Source: Glycomyces harbinensis
GTDB lineage: Bacteria > Actinomycetota > Actinomycetes > Mycobacteriales > Micromonosporaceae
DNA: 64,000 nt
Assembly (NCBI RefSeq): GCF_900101745.1
Contig: NZ_FNAD01000011.1
Coordinates: 1-64,000, forward strand
Direction of reading: 5' to 3'
Shown piece after piece: positions 1 through 8,617 of the stretch (positions are counted from its first letter, which is position 1; each line of letters starts with the position of its first letter). The translations under genes and the position numbers were made by a program. The notes below the pieces were generated by a model. That model ran no database searches and was not told the DNA's origin. It saw only the letters and a list, made by a program, of their open reading frames with translations.

Positions 1-404
1 GCCTTGTCGAGTCCCTCCGGTGGGACTGCTTGGGGCAGGACGGCGCGCGCTGTGCCGTCGGCGAGGGTCTCGATGACGCCCATGACGGCGTAGACGAGGT
101 AGAGCGTGGCGATCGGTGCGGCGTCCAGGAGCACGAGGCCGGTCAGGAGGGCGAACATTGCGGCGCGGGAGAAGTTCGCGAGGTACGCCAGGCGGCGCCG
201 GTCGACGCGGTCGATGAGCACGCCGATGCCGAGCACCGAGACGATGCGCGACAGCGAGTACGCGACCGCGAGGCCGGCGATCGCGATCGGGCTGTCCGTG
301 ACCGTCGTGGCAAGCAGCGGAAGGGCGATGAACGTGATGCCGTCGGCCAGGTTCGCTGACGCGTTGCCGAACCAGATCCGGCGGTAGTCGGCTCCCAGAT
401 GCAT
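1..404 (-). CDS. MFS transporter, N-terminal part (cut by window edge)
   Basis: This gene runs off the left end, so only about 134 N-terminal residues are visible. The protein opens with MHLGADYRRIWFGNASANLA, followed by alternating hydrophobic helices and the loop DRVDRRRLAY, the usual basic loop between helices 2 and 3 of major facilitator proteins of the MFS_3 (enterobactin-exporter-like) group. About four helices fall inside the window. The ATG at 404 is preceded by AAGGGG at good spacing, which fixes the start. The substrate cannot be told. It lies downstream of, and is co-directional with, the alpha-galactosidase, but a 227-base gap separates them, so it may have its own promoter. Confidence 0.75.
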   Translation of the reverse strand, partial: MHLGADYRRIWFGNASANLADGITFIALPLLATTVTDSPIAIAGLAVAYSLSRIVSVLGIGVLIDRVDRRRLAYLANFSRAAMFALLTGLVLLDAAPIATLYLVYAVMGVIETLADGTARAVLPQAVPPEGLDK

Positions 405-631
405 CGACGCCCCTTGTTCACGGCAGCCTCCCTGAACGGTCGACTGGGCCTGAGCGGACGCTAGTCAGGCTGCCGTTGGAACGCAACCGGTTTATTGCCG
501 GAACCTCGGCGCCTGCGACGGGTGAATCGAGAACGACGCCTGGCCACGAGGTGTTGTCGGAGAGCCGAGATGGGGTCCCCGTCCACCATCGCGGGGCCTC
601 CTTCGGAAACATCGGTGATGGGCGGGGCCGT

Positions 632-2710
632 TCACGATGCCCTGGTCAGCTCGATCATCGTCGAGGCGTAGTCGGAGGGAGCCAGGTCCAGGTCCAGTCC
701 GTGCGCGGTGAGCACCGCGCCGTGGTGGACGCGGCCGGTGCGTTCGTCGCGGTACGTCGAGGCGGGATCGAGTCCTGCGAGTCGCAGCAGCGGGTCGCGG
801 TAGCCGAGGCGCCGGGCACGGCGCCATGCGAGCACCGCGATCCGGTCGCCGCGGCGGTACTGCACGCCTTCGACCGCGCCGGCGGCGAGCGGGTGCCGCT
901 GTCCGAGTTGGACGGTCGGGCGGACGCGCTTGTAGTCGGCCACCAGTTCGGCGCCGCGGTCCAGTTCCTCGCGGGTCCAGGACCGCAGGTCCCCGCCCAC
1001 GCCCAGGACGCCGGCCATCGCCACGTGGAAGCGGAAGTCCAGCGGCGTCTCGCGGCGGGTGAACGGGTTGGGCGAGTCGGTCACCCATGCGCCCATGACG
1101 CGTGCGGGGTAGACCTGCGCGAAGCCGCGGTGGATCTCGATCCGGTCGGCGGCGTCGGTGTTGTCGGAGGTCCACACTTGGTCGGTGCGGCGCAGGATGC
1201 CGAAGTCGGCCCGGCCGCCGCCCGAGGAGCACGACTCGATCCGCAGCCGGGGATGGTCGGCGCGGAGCCGGTCGAGGAGGCGGTAGAGGTTGCGGGTGTG
1301 GTCGAACCAGAGCCGCTCGGGGTCGCCCGCGCCGGGCCACCCGGCCTCGGTGAAGGGCCGGTTCATGTCCCATTTGAGGAAGTCGATCTCGTTGTCGCGC
1401 AGCAGGTCGTCGAGTCGGCGGTGCACCCACTCGGCGACGTCGGTCCGGGCGAGGTTGAGCACCAGCTGGTGCCGGATCTCCGTGCGGCGGCGGTTCGGCT
1501 GGTGGTAGACCCAGTCGGGGTGCTCGCGGTACAGGTCCGAGTCCGGGCTGACCATCTCGGGTTCGACCCAGAGCCCGAACCGCATCCCCGATTCGTGGAC
1601 GCGTTCGATCAGGGGCCGCAGGCCGTCGGGGAACCGGTCGGGGTTCGGGGTCCAGTCGCCGAGCCCGGCCCGGTCGTGGACGCGCGCCCCGAACCAGCCG
1701 TCGTCCATGACGAACAGCTCGCAGCCCATCAGTGCGGCCTTGGCGGCCAAGGCGATCTGGCCCTCGGCGTCGATGTCGAACCCGGTGGCCTCCCACGAGT
1801 TGTAGAGGACCGGCCGGACCTCCTCCGGATGCGGCAGGACGTGCGCGAGCGCGTACGCGTGCCAGGCGGCGGCCGCCCCCGCGAAGCCGTCCTCGGTGTA
1901 CAGGCCCGCCGAGACCGGCGTCTCAAGTTCCTCGTCCGGTCCGAGGCTGATCGCGATCGGGTCGTGGCCGAATCCGGCCGAGACGGCGACGCGGCCGGTC
2001 GGGGCCTTCTCGACCGTCATGCGCCACGTGCCGCTCCAGGCGAGGACGGTGCTCCAGACGCGGCCGTGGGATTCGCCCGCGGTGCCGTCGTCCAGGGCCA
2101 GCCAGGGGTTCGCCTGGTTGCTCGTGACGCCTCGCCGCGAGCCGATCAGGGTCTCGCCGAACGGCAGCGGGGTGCGCGTCAGCTGCGTCTCGGCGGCCCA
2201 TTCGCCGTGGAGCCGGCTGAGGCGGTAGTCCTCGAGTTCGGGCACGACCCAGGTGGCCGAGTCCGCGCGGAGGACCGCGATCGGCTCGGTCCCCCGGTTG
2301 CGCAGCGTCATCGAGCGCTCGACGGCGTCGGTGTCGGGGAAGGCGCGGTAGTGGACGCGCACCTCGAGCGGGTAGTGGGCGTCCTTGAAGACGAGGGTCA
2401 GCTCCCCTTGGCCCTCTTGGGCTTCGGTGAAGACCGTTTCGAGGTCGCGGGTGCCGTCGGCGAAGCGCACCTGGAGGCCGGTCGGGCCGTAGCGCAGCGC
2501 GGAGGCCGGATTGAAGTCGAGGACCGCGTCCCGGCCGTCGGTGAGCGACCGGCCCGTGGCCGCCGGCAGCGACAGGAGCGTGGCGGCCTGCTCGCGGGTG
2601 AGCCGCGGTCCCCAGTGGAGGCCGTGGAGCCGGTCGTCGTCGTCCAGGGCCACGACATAGCTCGTGCGGGGCGTGTCGACGGTCCAGAGGCGGGGTTCGC
2701 GCGCAGGCAT
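632..2710 (-). CDS. Alpha-galactosidase, glycoside hydrolase family 36
   Basis: This 692-residue retaining glycosidase should release terminal alpha-galactose from oligosaccharides in the cytoplasm, since no signal peptide is seen. The family signature FVMDDGWFG and the beta-strand block WVEPEMVSP are present. The catalytic nucleophile is Asp448 in FLKWDMNRP and the acid/base is Asp516 in WTSDNTDAADR, with the conserved IESCSSGGGRAD between them. Length and domain order (N-terminal beta-sandwich, TIM barrel, C-terminal sheet) match GH36. ATG 2710 is chosen over an in-frame TTG at 2725 because GGAAGGA precedes it. It is the last gene of the LacI-controlled operon and probably processes galactosides imported by the permeases at 7794-9571. 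Confidence 0.93.
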   Translation of the reverse strand: MPAREPRLWTVDTPRTSYVVALDDDDRLHGLHWGPRLTREQAATLLSLPAATGRSLTDGRDAVLDFNPASALRYGPTGLQVRFADGTRDLETVFTEAQEGQGELTLVFKDAHYPLEVRVHYRAFPDTDAVERSMTLRNRGTEPIAVLRADSATWVVPELEDYRLSRLHGEWAAETQLTRTPLPFGETLIGSRRGVTSNQANPWLALDDGTAGESHGRVWSTVLAWSGTWRMTVEKAPTGRVAVSAGFGHDPIAISLGPDEELETPVSAGLYTEDGFAGAAAAWHAYALAHVLPHPEEVRPVLYNSWEATGFDIDAEGQIALAAKAALMGCELFVMDDGWFGARVHDRAGLGDWTPNPDRFPDGLRPLIERVHESGMRFGLWVEPEMVSPDSDLYREHPDWVYHQPNRRRTEIRHQLVLNLARTDVAEWVHRRLDDLLRDNEIDFLKWDMNRPFTEAGWPGAGDPERLWFDHTRNLYRLLDRLRADHPRLRIESCSSGGGRADFGILRRTDQVWTSDNTDAADRIEIHRGFAQVYPARVMGAWVTDSPNPFTRRETPLDFRFHVAMAGVLGVGGDLRSWTREELDRGAELVADYKRVRPTVQLGQRHPLAAGAVEGVQYRRGDRIAVLAWRRARRLGYRDPLLRLAGLDPASTYRDERTGRVHHGAVLTAHGLDLDLAPSDYASTMIELTRAS

Positions 2711-2747
2711 GCAGCGTCCTTCCAAGGGTGTCAGAGGTTTCCGTGGT

Positions 2748-2780
2748 GAGAGCCCGCCCCGGGTCGTGGAGCGGGCTCTC
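2748..2780 (-). terminator. Intercistronic hairpin between the secreted hydrolase and alpha-galactosidase genes
   Basis: GAGAGCCCGC (2748-2757) and GCGGGCTCTC (2771-2780) form a perfect 10-bp stem with a 13-base loop just after the stop codon of the upstream gene. There is no T-run after the stem. It may be a partial terminator or an RNA-processing stem that sets a lower or separate level of GH36 expression. Confidence 0.5.
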
Positions 2781-2791
2781 GGGGCGGCGGC

Positions 2792-5347
2792 CTACTCGGC
2801 GAGGAGCGGCGCGATCGCGAAGTGGTCGAAGTCGGCGGCGCGGCCTTCGCGGTCGCCGATGTCGGTGAACAGGCCGGAGTTGCCGATCTCGATGGTGTTG
2901 GTCCCGGCTTCGAGGTCGACCACGAGCGGGTAGGACCAGAAGTCGTTCCAGCTCCAGGTGCCGCGCATCGGCACGGTGGCGACCGCGTCGCCGTTCACGG
3001 TGAACTCGGCGTACCGGGAGATGATGTCGATGTTGTAGTCGTGGTTGCCGCTGCGCTCGTCGTTGGCGTAGTGGACGAGCAGCAGGTGCGGCCCGGCCTC
3101 CTCGGCCTCGACGGTGAGCGTGGCGGTGTTGCCTTCGCCGCCGCCGACGCCGGTGACGACCTCGCCGTCTGCGGCCCAGGGGTTGTCCGTCAGCTGCGCG
3201 GTGCCCGCGAGGTCGGCGTCGGCGGCCGCGATCCGCGTGAAGTCCTGCTCGCCGCCGTCGCCGGTGACGGTGAGGTCGTGGACTTCGAGGCCGCGGCGGC
3301 CGTCGGCGCCGAGCGCGATGCGGTTGACGCCTTCGCTGAGGGCGAGGGTCTGCTCGTCCTCGAGTTCGAAGGCGGCGTTCTCGCCGTGCGGGCCGACCAG
3401 GGTGAGTTCGCCCTCGCCGTCGGCGTCCACGGCCACCTCGTAGTAGCCGTCGGCGGGCGCGTAGACGTCGAAGACGACCTGCTCGTCCCCGCGGACCTCG
3501 ACGCCTTCGTGCCTGCCGTACCGGTAGTCGACGTCGCCTTCGGTGCGGGCGAACACGGCCGGGTAGGTGTGGGTGTCCACTGCGGAGAGGGCGAGGTCGA
3601 TCTTGTCGATTCCGGCTTCGCCGTAGGCGGTCCCGGACTCGGTGTCGGACTTGGCGAGTGCGAGCGTGTTCTCTCCCGCTTCGAGTTCGACCTGGACGGT
3701 GACCTGGCCGCGCGAGCCCCACTGCATGGTCGACGGGTAGGTGACCGTGGCGGCGGGGCCGCCGTTCACGGTGAGGAACTGCTCGGTCGGCGAGGCGCCT
3801 TCGGGGAGGTCGCGGCCGTACGTGTTGCCGTAGGTGACGGTGAGGTCGTAGGTGCCGGCCTCGGGGACGTCCACGGTGAAGTCGACGCGGCTGTCGGCCC
3901 GGTTGAGCGATCCGACGCTCTTGCCGCCGGAGGCGGGGAACGCGAACGCGTTCGAGGGCCCGCCCTCGTTGTAGACGGTGCCGGCGGTGATCGCGGCGTC
4001 CTCGGCCTCCCAGGTGCCCGTCCAGGGCAGGTCGACGCCGTCGGCCCGGCCGGTGCCGGGAGTGAGGGTGATCCAGTACGCGGACATGGGGTCCAGGTCG
4101 GAGAGTTCCACGGTGGACGAGCCGTCGCGGTCGGGGCGCAGGGCGATCTGGTCGATGACCCGGGGCGGGGCCGCGGAGCCCTCGTTGCCGGTCCAGGCGA
4201 TCTCGTGGACGGTGGCGGTCACCTTGCGGCCGAGGTCCAGGCCGGTGAGGTCCACGGTGGTGTCGCCGGAGCCGCCGCCGAGGAGGATCTGGGCCTGCTC
4301 CTTGGACTCGTCGTAGGTGGCGATGCCCTGGAGGGTGTCCACGGTGTCGGCCTGCGGCGGCGTGACCTCCGCGGTCTGGCCGGTCATCTGCGAGTAGGTC
4401 TTGAGGAACCACCAGCCGCCGTTGGGGACGTTGGTCTGCGGGGCGTTCCCGGAGAAGCCGCCCGAGGCGGTCCAGTAGGCCATGTCGGCGATCGCGTCGG
4501 TGTCCTCGAACATGGAGGCCCACTGCACCATCTGCCCGGGCATCCCGAAGTCGCGGTTGTTGCCGTACTCGTTGATGTTGATCAGGCGCGGTTCGAGGCC
4601 GAGTTCGGCCTCGAGGGCGCGGTAGTGGTCGAAGTTGCCCTGGTAGTAGCGCAGCGAGTCCGGTGAGAGCTCGTGCCAGGTGATGACGTCGGGCACGGTG
4701 CCGGCCGCGGCGGTGTGCTCCATGAAGTCGCGCATGAACTGCCGGTCGTAGTGGGACTCGTTGGGTCCGGCGATCGGGGTGTCGGGGGCGATCTCCCGGA
4801 GGTGCGCGTAGGCGAGGTCCCAGTCGTGGAAGAACCGCTCGGTCGCGCCCTCGTAGTCGTCGCCGCGCGGGTACCAGATCCAGTTCGGCTCGTTGAAGGG
4901 CACGTAGACGAGCCGGTCGGCGTGCTCCGAGGCCTCCATGACGGGGACCATCTCGTCGATCTCGGCGAGGTAGGCGTCGATGCCGTCGTTCTGGTAGGGC
5001 CAGTCGGGGTACCAGTCCTGGAGGTTGACGTAGGCGTCGCCGCCGTCGTGCTCGGCGAGGGCCGCGAGCACGTCGTTCGCGTCGCCGTTGGGGTGCTGCG
5101 TGCCGCCGGTCGGCTTCGCGGCCATGGAGGAGGGGGCGAGCGCGTCGAGCAGGTTGTCGCCGGGCACGCCGGATTCGGAGATCCCGTACAGGGAGCCGAT
5201 CGCACCGTGGGTCGGCGCTCCGGTGAGCCGTCCGAAGTCGACGGACAGGACCGGGGTGTCCTGGGCTTGTGCGGGTGCGGCGGCGAGCCCGGCGAGCAGC
5301 CCGGCCGAGGCCGTGGCCGCCAGGCCTCTGCGGAGGAGCGGATGCAT
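2792..5347 (-). CDS. Secreted clan GH-A glycoside hydrolase (GH39-like) with two carbohydrate-binding modules
   Basis: The 851-residue protein starts with a Sec signal peptide (MHPLLRRGLAATASAG, cleavage near AQA-QD). Residues 40-430 look like a TIM-barrel hydrolase of clan GH-A: VPFNEPNWIW carries the probable acid/base Glu153 and INEYGNN the probable nucleophile Glu260. Residues about 445-580 (WEAEDAAITAG, a classic CBM6/CBM35 start) and about 715-848 are beta-sandwich modules of the carbohydrate-binding type. ATG 5347 has AAAGGG at good spacing. The likely role is extracellular attack on a galactose-containing polysaccharide, feeding the ABC importer and GH36 of the same operon. Family GH39 is my best guess; another GH-A family is possible, and the exact bond cleaved is unknown. 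Confidence 0.75.
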   Translation of the reverse strand: MHPLLRRGLAATASAGLLAGLAAAPAQAQDTPVLSVDFGRLTGAPTHGAIGSLYGISESGVPGDNLLDALAPSSMAAKPTGGTQHPNGDANDVLAALAEHDGGDAYVNLQDWYPDWPYQNDGIDAYLAEIDEMVPVMEASEHADRLVYVPFNEPNWIWYPRGDDYEGATERFFHDWDLAYAHLREIAPDTPIAGPNESHYDRQFMRDFMEHTAAAGTVPDVITWHELSPDSLRYYQGNFDHYRALEAELGLEPRLININEYGNNRDFGMPGQMVQWASMFEDTDAIADMAYWTASGGFSGNAPQTNVPNGGWWFLKTYSQMTGQTAEVTPPQADTVDTLQGIATYDESKEQAQILLGGGSGDTTVDLTGLDLGRKVTATVHEIAWTGNEGSAAPPRVIDQIALRPDRDGSSTVELSDLDPMSAYWITLTPGTGRADGVDLPWTGTWEAEDAAITAGTVYNEGGPSNAFAFPASGGKSVGSLNRADSRVDFTVDVPEAGTYDLTVTYGNTYGRDLPEGASPTEQFLTVNGGPAATVTYPSTMQWGSRGQVTVQVELEAGENTLALAKSDTESGTAYGEAGIDKIDLALSAVDTHTYPAVFARTEGDVDYRYGRHEGVEVRGDEQVVFDVYAPADGYYEVAVDADGEGELTLVGPHGENAAFELEDEQTLALSEGVNRIALGADGRRGLEVHDLTVTGDGGEQDFTRIAAADADLAGTAQLTDNPWAADGEVVTGVGGGEGNTATLTVEAEEAGPHLLLVHYANDERSGNHDYNIDIISRYAEFTVNGDAVATVPMRGTWSWNDFWSYPLVVDLEAGTNTIEIGNSGLFTDIGDREGRAADFDHFAIAPLLAE

Positions 5348-5374
5348 TGGAGCCCTTTCGGTAAGCGTCGTCGT

Positions 5375-6387
5375 TCAGGGGGTCCGGAGGTCTCCCGGAC
5401 GATGAGTTCGGGTGAGCGCCAGGCGGGTCGGGGCCGATCGGTTCCCTCGAGCTTGCCGCGCAGCAGTTCGAAGGCGCCGCGGCCGACGCCGCGGAAGTCG
5501 AGGTCGACCGTGGTCAGGGGCGGGACGTGGTAGGCGGCGAGCGGGCAGTCGTCGAAGCCGATGACACTCAGGTCTCCCGGCACGCTCCGGCCGGCCCGGT
5601 GCGCGGCGGACAGGACGCCGAACGCGAGGTCGTCGTTGCCGCACAGGATCGCGGTGACGTCCGGGTCGGCGACCAGTCCGAGCGCGGCCTCGAACGCCGA
5701 GCCCACGGTCCATCCGGAGGGGACGACGGGGGGCGCCTCGATCCCGGCCTCGTCCAGCGCCGCGGCCCAGCCGGCCTGGCGGCTGGCCTTGGAGGGGATG
5801 GCGAGGTAGTGGACCGTGGTGTGGCCCATGTCGAGCAGATACCTGGTGGCGCGGGCGGCGACGGTGCGGTCGTCGAGCGAGACGAGCCAGTCGGTCGCGG
5901 GCTGCTCGACGCCGAGGTGCTCGCCGCCGGTGGCGACGGTGGCGTGCGCCTGGGTCTTCTGGAGCGCCTGCATGGCCTTGGTGGTGGTCTCGTCGTGGGC
6001 GATGACGATGGCCGGGGCGCCGTCGTGCGGGAGGCGGGCCAGGATGTCGGTCTCGGCGTAGGTCTCGTCGGGGTCCAGGACCGAGATGAGGATGGTGAAT
6101 CCGGCGGCCCGGGCGGCGTCTTCGATGCCGCGGAGGGTCTCGGCGGTGCCGTAGAGGGAGGTGTCGGTGGTGAGGACGGTGACCGACCGCAGGGCGCCGC
6201 CGGCGAGGGCGCGCGCCGAGCGGTTGGGCCGGTAGCCCAGCTCGGCGATGGCGGCCTTCACTTTCGCGCGGGTGGCGTCGGCGACCATCGGCGCGTCGTT
6301 GACGACCCGCGAGACGGTCTGATGGGACACCCCTGCGCGCTCGGCCACGTCGAACATGCTGACTGGTCGGGGTTCGGCTGCGCTCAT
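5375..6387 (-). CDS. LacI-family transcriptional repressor of the galactoside operon
   Basis: Residues 10-30 form the LacI helix-turn-helix (MFDVAERAGVSHQTVSRVVN), with the hinge helix NRSARALAGG after it. The periplasmic-binding-like effector domain follows (ILCGNDDLAFGVL, LSVIGFDDCP). The family normally ends near LIVRETSGPP, which is residue 337 here. As written, the frame has no stop there and stays open to 4582, overlapping the next gene. A single extra C in the run of five C at 5378-5382 would create TGA at 5375, so I give 5375 as the end. ATG 6387 follows GAGAGGTGA. It probably binds the palindromes at 9616-9627 and 9775-9786 and is released by an imported sugar. Confidence 0.82.
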
Positions 6388-6415
6388 GGCGGTCGGTCAC
6401 CTCTCGGTTCGAGTG

Positions 6416-7738
6416 CTATTCGGCGTTGGCGATCTCGACGACCGCCTCGGCCGCGGCCTGGGCGTCCTTCTGCCCCAGCCAGACCTGATTGAACTCGTCG
6501 AGCGCGGCGGTGCCGAAAGCGGCGTCGTTCATCGACAGCGGGTAGCCGATGGTGGTGCCTTCGGCGGCGGTCTGGAAGCCGGTCACGTCGATGCCCTCGC
6601 CGGCCCAGTAGTCGGCGAAGCCCTGGTTGAGGGAGGCGACGCCCGGCCACACCGAGCCCATGCCGGTGGCGATGGACTGGGCCTCCTCCGAGCCGAGGAA
6701 CGACACGAGCTCCCAGGCTTCGTCGGGGTGCTCGGTGCCGGCGTAGACCGCGTTGGAGAGGCCGTTGATGACGGTGCCGGAGCCGGCGGGGCCGGAGGGG
6801 TTGTCGGCGACGGCCCATGAGCCGGGTTCGAGGCCGTCCCGGTAGAAGCTGAGCATCCACGAGCCGTCGAGGGTGGTGGCGGCCTGGCCGGGGACGACGT
6901 AGTCGCCGGGGACGCCGCCGTTGGGCTGGTTGGTGGATTCGGCCGGGACGGCCACGTGCCACCGGTTGTAGAGGTCGGCGGTGAACTGGATGGCCTCGAC
7001 GCATTCGGGGGCGTCGATGGCGTAGTCGCCCCACGCCTCGGTCTGGAGCGAGCAGCCGTTCTGGACCGCGTAGTTCCACCAGTCGGTCTGGCCGGTGGAG
7101 GAGGCCATCGCCGTCCCGTACTGGGTCACGTTCTCGGGGTCGAAGTCGGGGCTCAGGGCGTTGTTGCCGTTCGCGTCGACGGTGAGCTTCTGGAGGAACT
7201 CCACATAGGTGCCGCCGTCGACGGGGTTCCATTCGAGGTCGTTGACGGTGGCGGGGTCGATCCCGGCGGCTTCGAGCGCGTCGAGGCGGTAGACGAGGCC
7301 GATCGAGTCCCAGTCCTTCGGCAGGCCGTACTGGTCGTCCTCGTACTGCCATGAGGCGTAGAGGTTCTCGGGGTAGACCGAGGGGTCGATCCCGTCCTCC
7401 TCGATGTGGTCGGTGAGGGGCAGCAGCACGCCGTTGTCGGCGTAGGTCGGGAAGCGTGAGACGTGGTTCCAGAACACGTCGGGCGCGTTCTCGGCCGCGA
7501 ACTGGCTGTCGAGTCCGGGCCAGTAGTCGTCCCAGGGGTTCTGCTCCAGCTCCACCTCGATGTCGGGGTGGTCCTCGTTGAAGGCCGCGATCATGGCCTC
7601 CAGCGCGGGTCGCTGGTTGTCGTCCCAGAAGGCGTAGCGCAGCGTCACCGCTCCCCCGTCGTCGCCGCCGCAGGCGGCAGCGGTCAAGGGGAGGGCGAGC
7701 GCGAGGGCGGCGAGGGCCGCGGTGCGCGTCTTGTTCAT
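6416..7738 (-). CDS. Sugar ABC transporter substrate-binding lipoprotein
   Basis: This 440-residue protein has a lipoprotein signal with lipobox LTAAACGG, so it should be tethered outside the membrane. The rest is an extracellular solute-binding protein family 1 fold: LRYAFWDDNQRPALEAM at the start, FAAENAPDVFWN, a tryptophan-rich ligand cleft (NPWDDYWPG), GSWMLSFYRDG and the C-terminal EEAQSIATG. Such proteins deliver oligosaccharides to MalF/MalG-type permeases, here encoded directly upstream. No ATPase gene is present in the operon. The galactoside substrate is inferred from the alpha-galactosidase downstream. Confidence 0.92.
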   Translation of the reverse strand: MNKTRTAALAALALALPLTAAACGGDDGGAVTLRYAFWDDNQRPALEAMIAAFNEDHPDIEVELEQNPWDDYWPGLDSQFAAENAPDVFWNHVSRFPTYADNGVLLPLTDHIEEDGIDPSVYPENLYASWQYEDDQYGLPKDWDSIGLVYRLDALEAAGIDPATVNDLEWNPVDGGTYVEFLQKLTVDANGNNALSPDFDPENVTQYGTAMASSTGQTDWWNYAVQNGCSLQTEAWGDYAIDAPECVEAIQFTADLYNRWHVAVPAESTNQPNGGVPGDYVVPGQAATTLDGSWMLSFYRDGLEPGSWAVADNPSGPAGSGTVINGLSNAVYAGTEHPDEAWELVSFLGSEEAQSIATGMGSVWPGVASLNQGFADYWAGEGIDVTGFQTAAEGTTIGYPLSMNDAAFGTAALDEFNQVWLGQKDAQAAAEAVVEIANAE

Positions 7739-7793
7739 CCTTCGTGCCTTTCATGGTCGAGAGGTCGGTGGAGAGGTCGGTCGGGAGTCGGGG

Positions 7794-8609
7794 TCACTTC
7801 ATGCCGCTGAGGGCGATCGAGCGGACGATGTGGCGCTGGAAGATCAGGAAGACGACGACCAGCGGGAGGAGCGCCATCGTGGAGGCGGCCAGGATGAGGT
7901 GGTACTCCTGGTTGAACTGGGACTGCATCTGCGCGATGCCGCGCGTGATGACCCTTGTGGACTCGGAGTGGGTGATGATCAGGGGCCACAGCAGGTTGTT
8001 CCAGGTGTTGACGAAGCTGATGATCGCGAGCGTGCCGAGGATCGGCTTGGCCATGGGGACCATGACGCGCCACAGGACGGTGAACGTCCCGGCGCCGTCG
8101 ATGCGGGCCGCGTCCTCGATCGAGGCGGGGATGGTCTTGAAGTACTGGCGGACCAGGAACACCCCGTAGGGCATCAGGAAGCCGAACACGAACGGCAGGA
8201 TGAGCCCCACGTGCGTGTCGACCAGGCCCAGTTCGCGCACGATGATGAAGGTGGGCACCAGCGTCACGATCTGCGGGACCATCAGCGTCGCGATGTAGGC
8301 CCAGAAGAGCTGGTCGCGGCCGGGGAAGTCGAGGCGGGCGAACGCGTAGGCGGCGAGCGTGGAGAACACCAGCTGGCCGACGGTGACCGCGACCGCGACG
8401 ATCACGGAATTGACGACGAAGGTCGCGAAGTCGTAGCGGCTCCACACCTCGGCGAAGTTCGACAGGATCGGGTTCGCGGGGGGCGCCCAGGGTTCGGAGG
8501 TCAGGACCTCCTGTTTGGACTTGAACGCGGCGTTCACAGTCATCAGGTACGGGGCCACCGAGAGCAGGGCGCCGGCCAGGAGCACCAGGTAGAGCGGGAT
8601 CTTCTTCAT
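7794..8609 (-). CDS. Sugar ABC transporter permease, MalG type
   Basis: The 271-residue integral membrane protein begins MKKIPLYLVLLAGALLS and has six predicted helices. The EAA loop that docks the ATPase is visible in the form DAARIDGAGTFTVLWRVMVP. The reading frame stays open upstream into the previous gene, but ATG 8609 is the start expected for the family and lies 8 bases after the stop of the MalF-type partner. It should pair with that partner to form the transmembrane channel for the binding protein at 6416-7738. Confidence 0.92.
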   Translation of the reverse strand: MKKIPLYLVLLAGALLSVAPYLMTVNAAFKSKQEVLTSEPWAPPANPILSNFAEVWSRYDFATFVVNSVIVAVAVTVGQLVFSTLAAYAFARLDFPGRDQLFWAYIATLMVPQIVTLVPTFIIVRELGLVDTHVGLILPFVFGFLMPYGVFLVRQYFKTIPASIEDAARIDGAGTFTVLWRVMVPMAKPILGTLAIISFVNTWNNLLWPLIITHSESTRVITRGIAQMQSQFNQEYHLILAASTMALLPLVVVFLIFQRHIVRSIALSGMK

Positions 8610-8617
8610 CGGTGCCC

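Noticed and set aside
476-2749. Long open frame (757 codons) on the plus strand opposite the alpha-galactosidase
   Set aside because: It is antisense to a gene with full GH36 catalytic motifs; the translation is Gly/Val/Arg/Asp-rich without family features, an effect of GC-rich third positions.
4582-5374. C-terminal extension of the LacI repressor
   Set aside because: The extension overlaps the signal peptide and barrel of the next gene in another frame and is not protein-like; a single-base indel explains it better. Kept as a finding, not as coding sequence.
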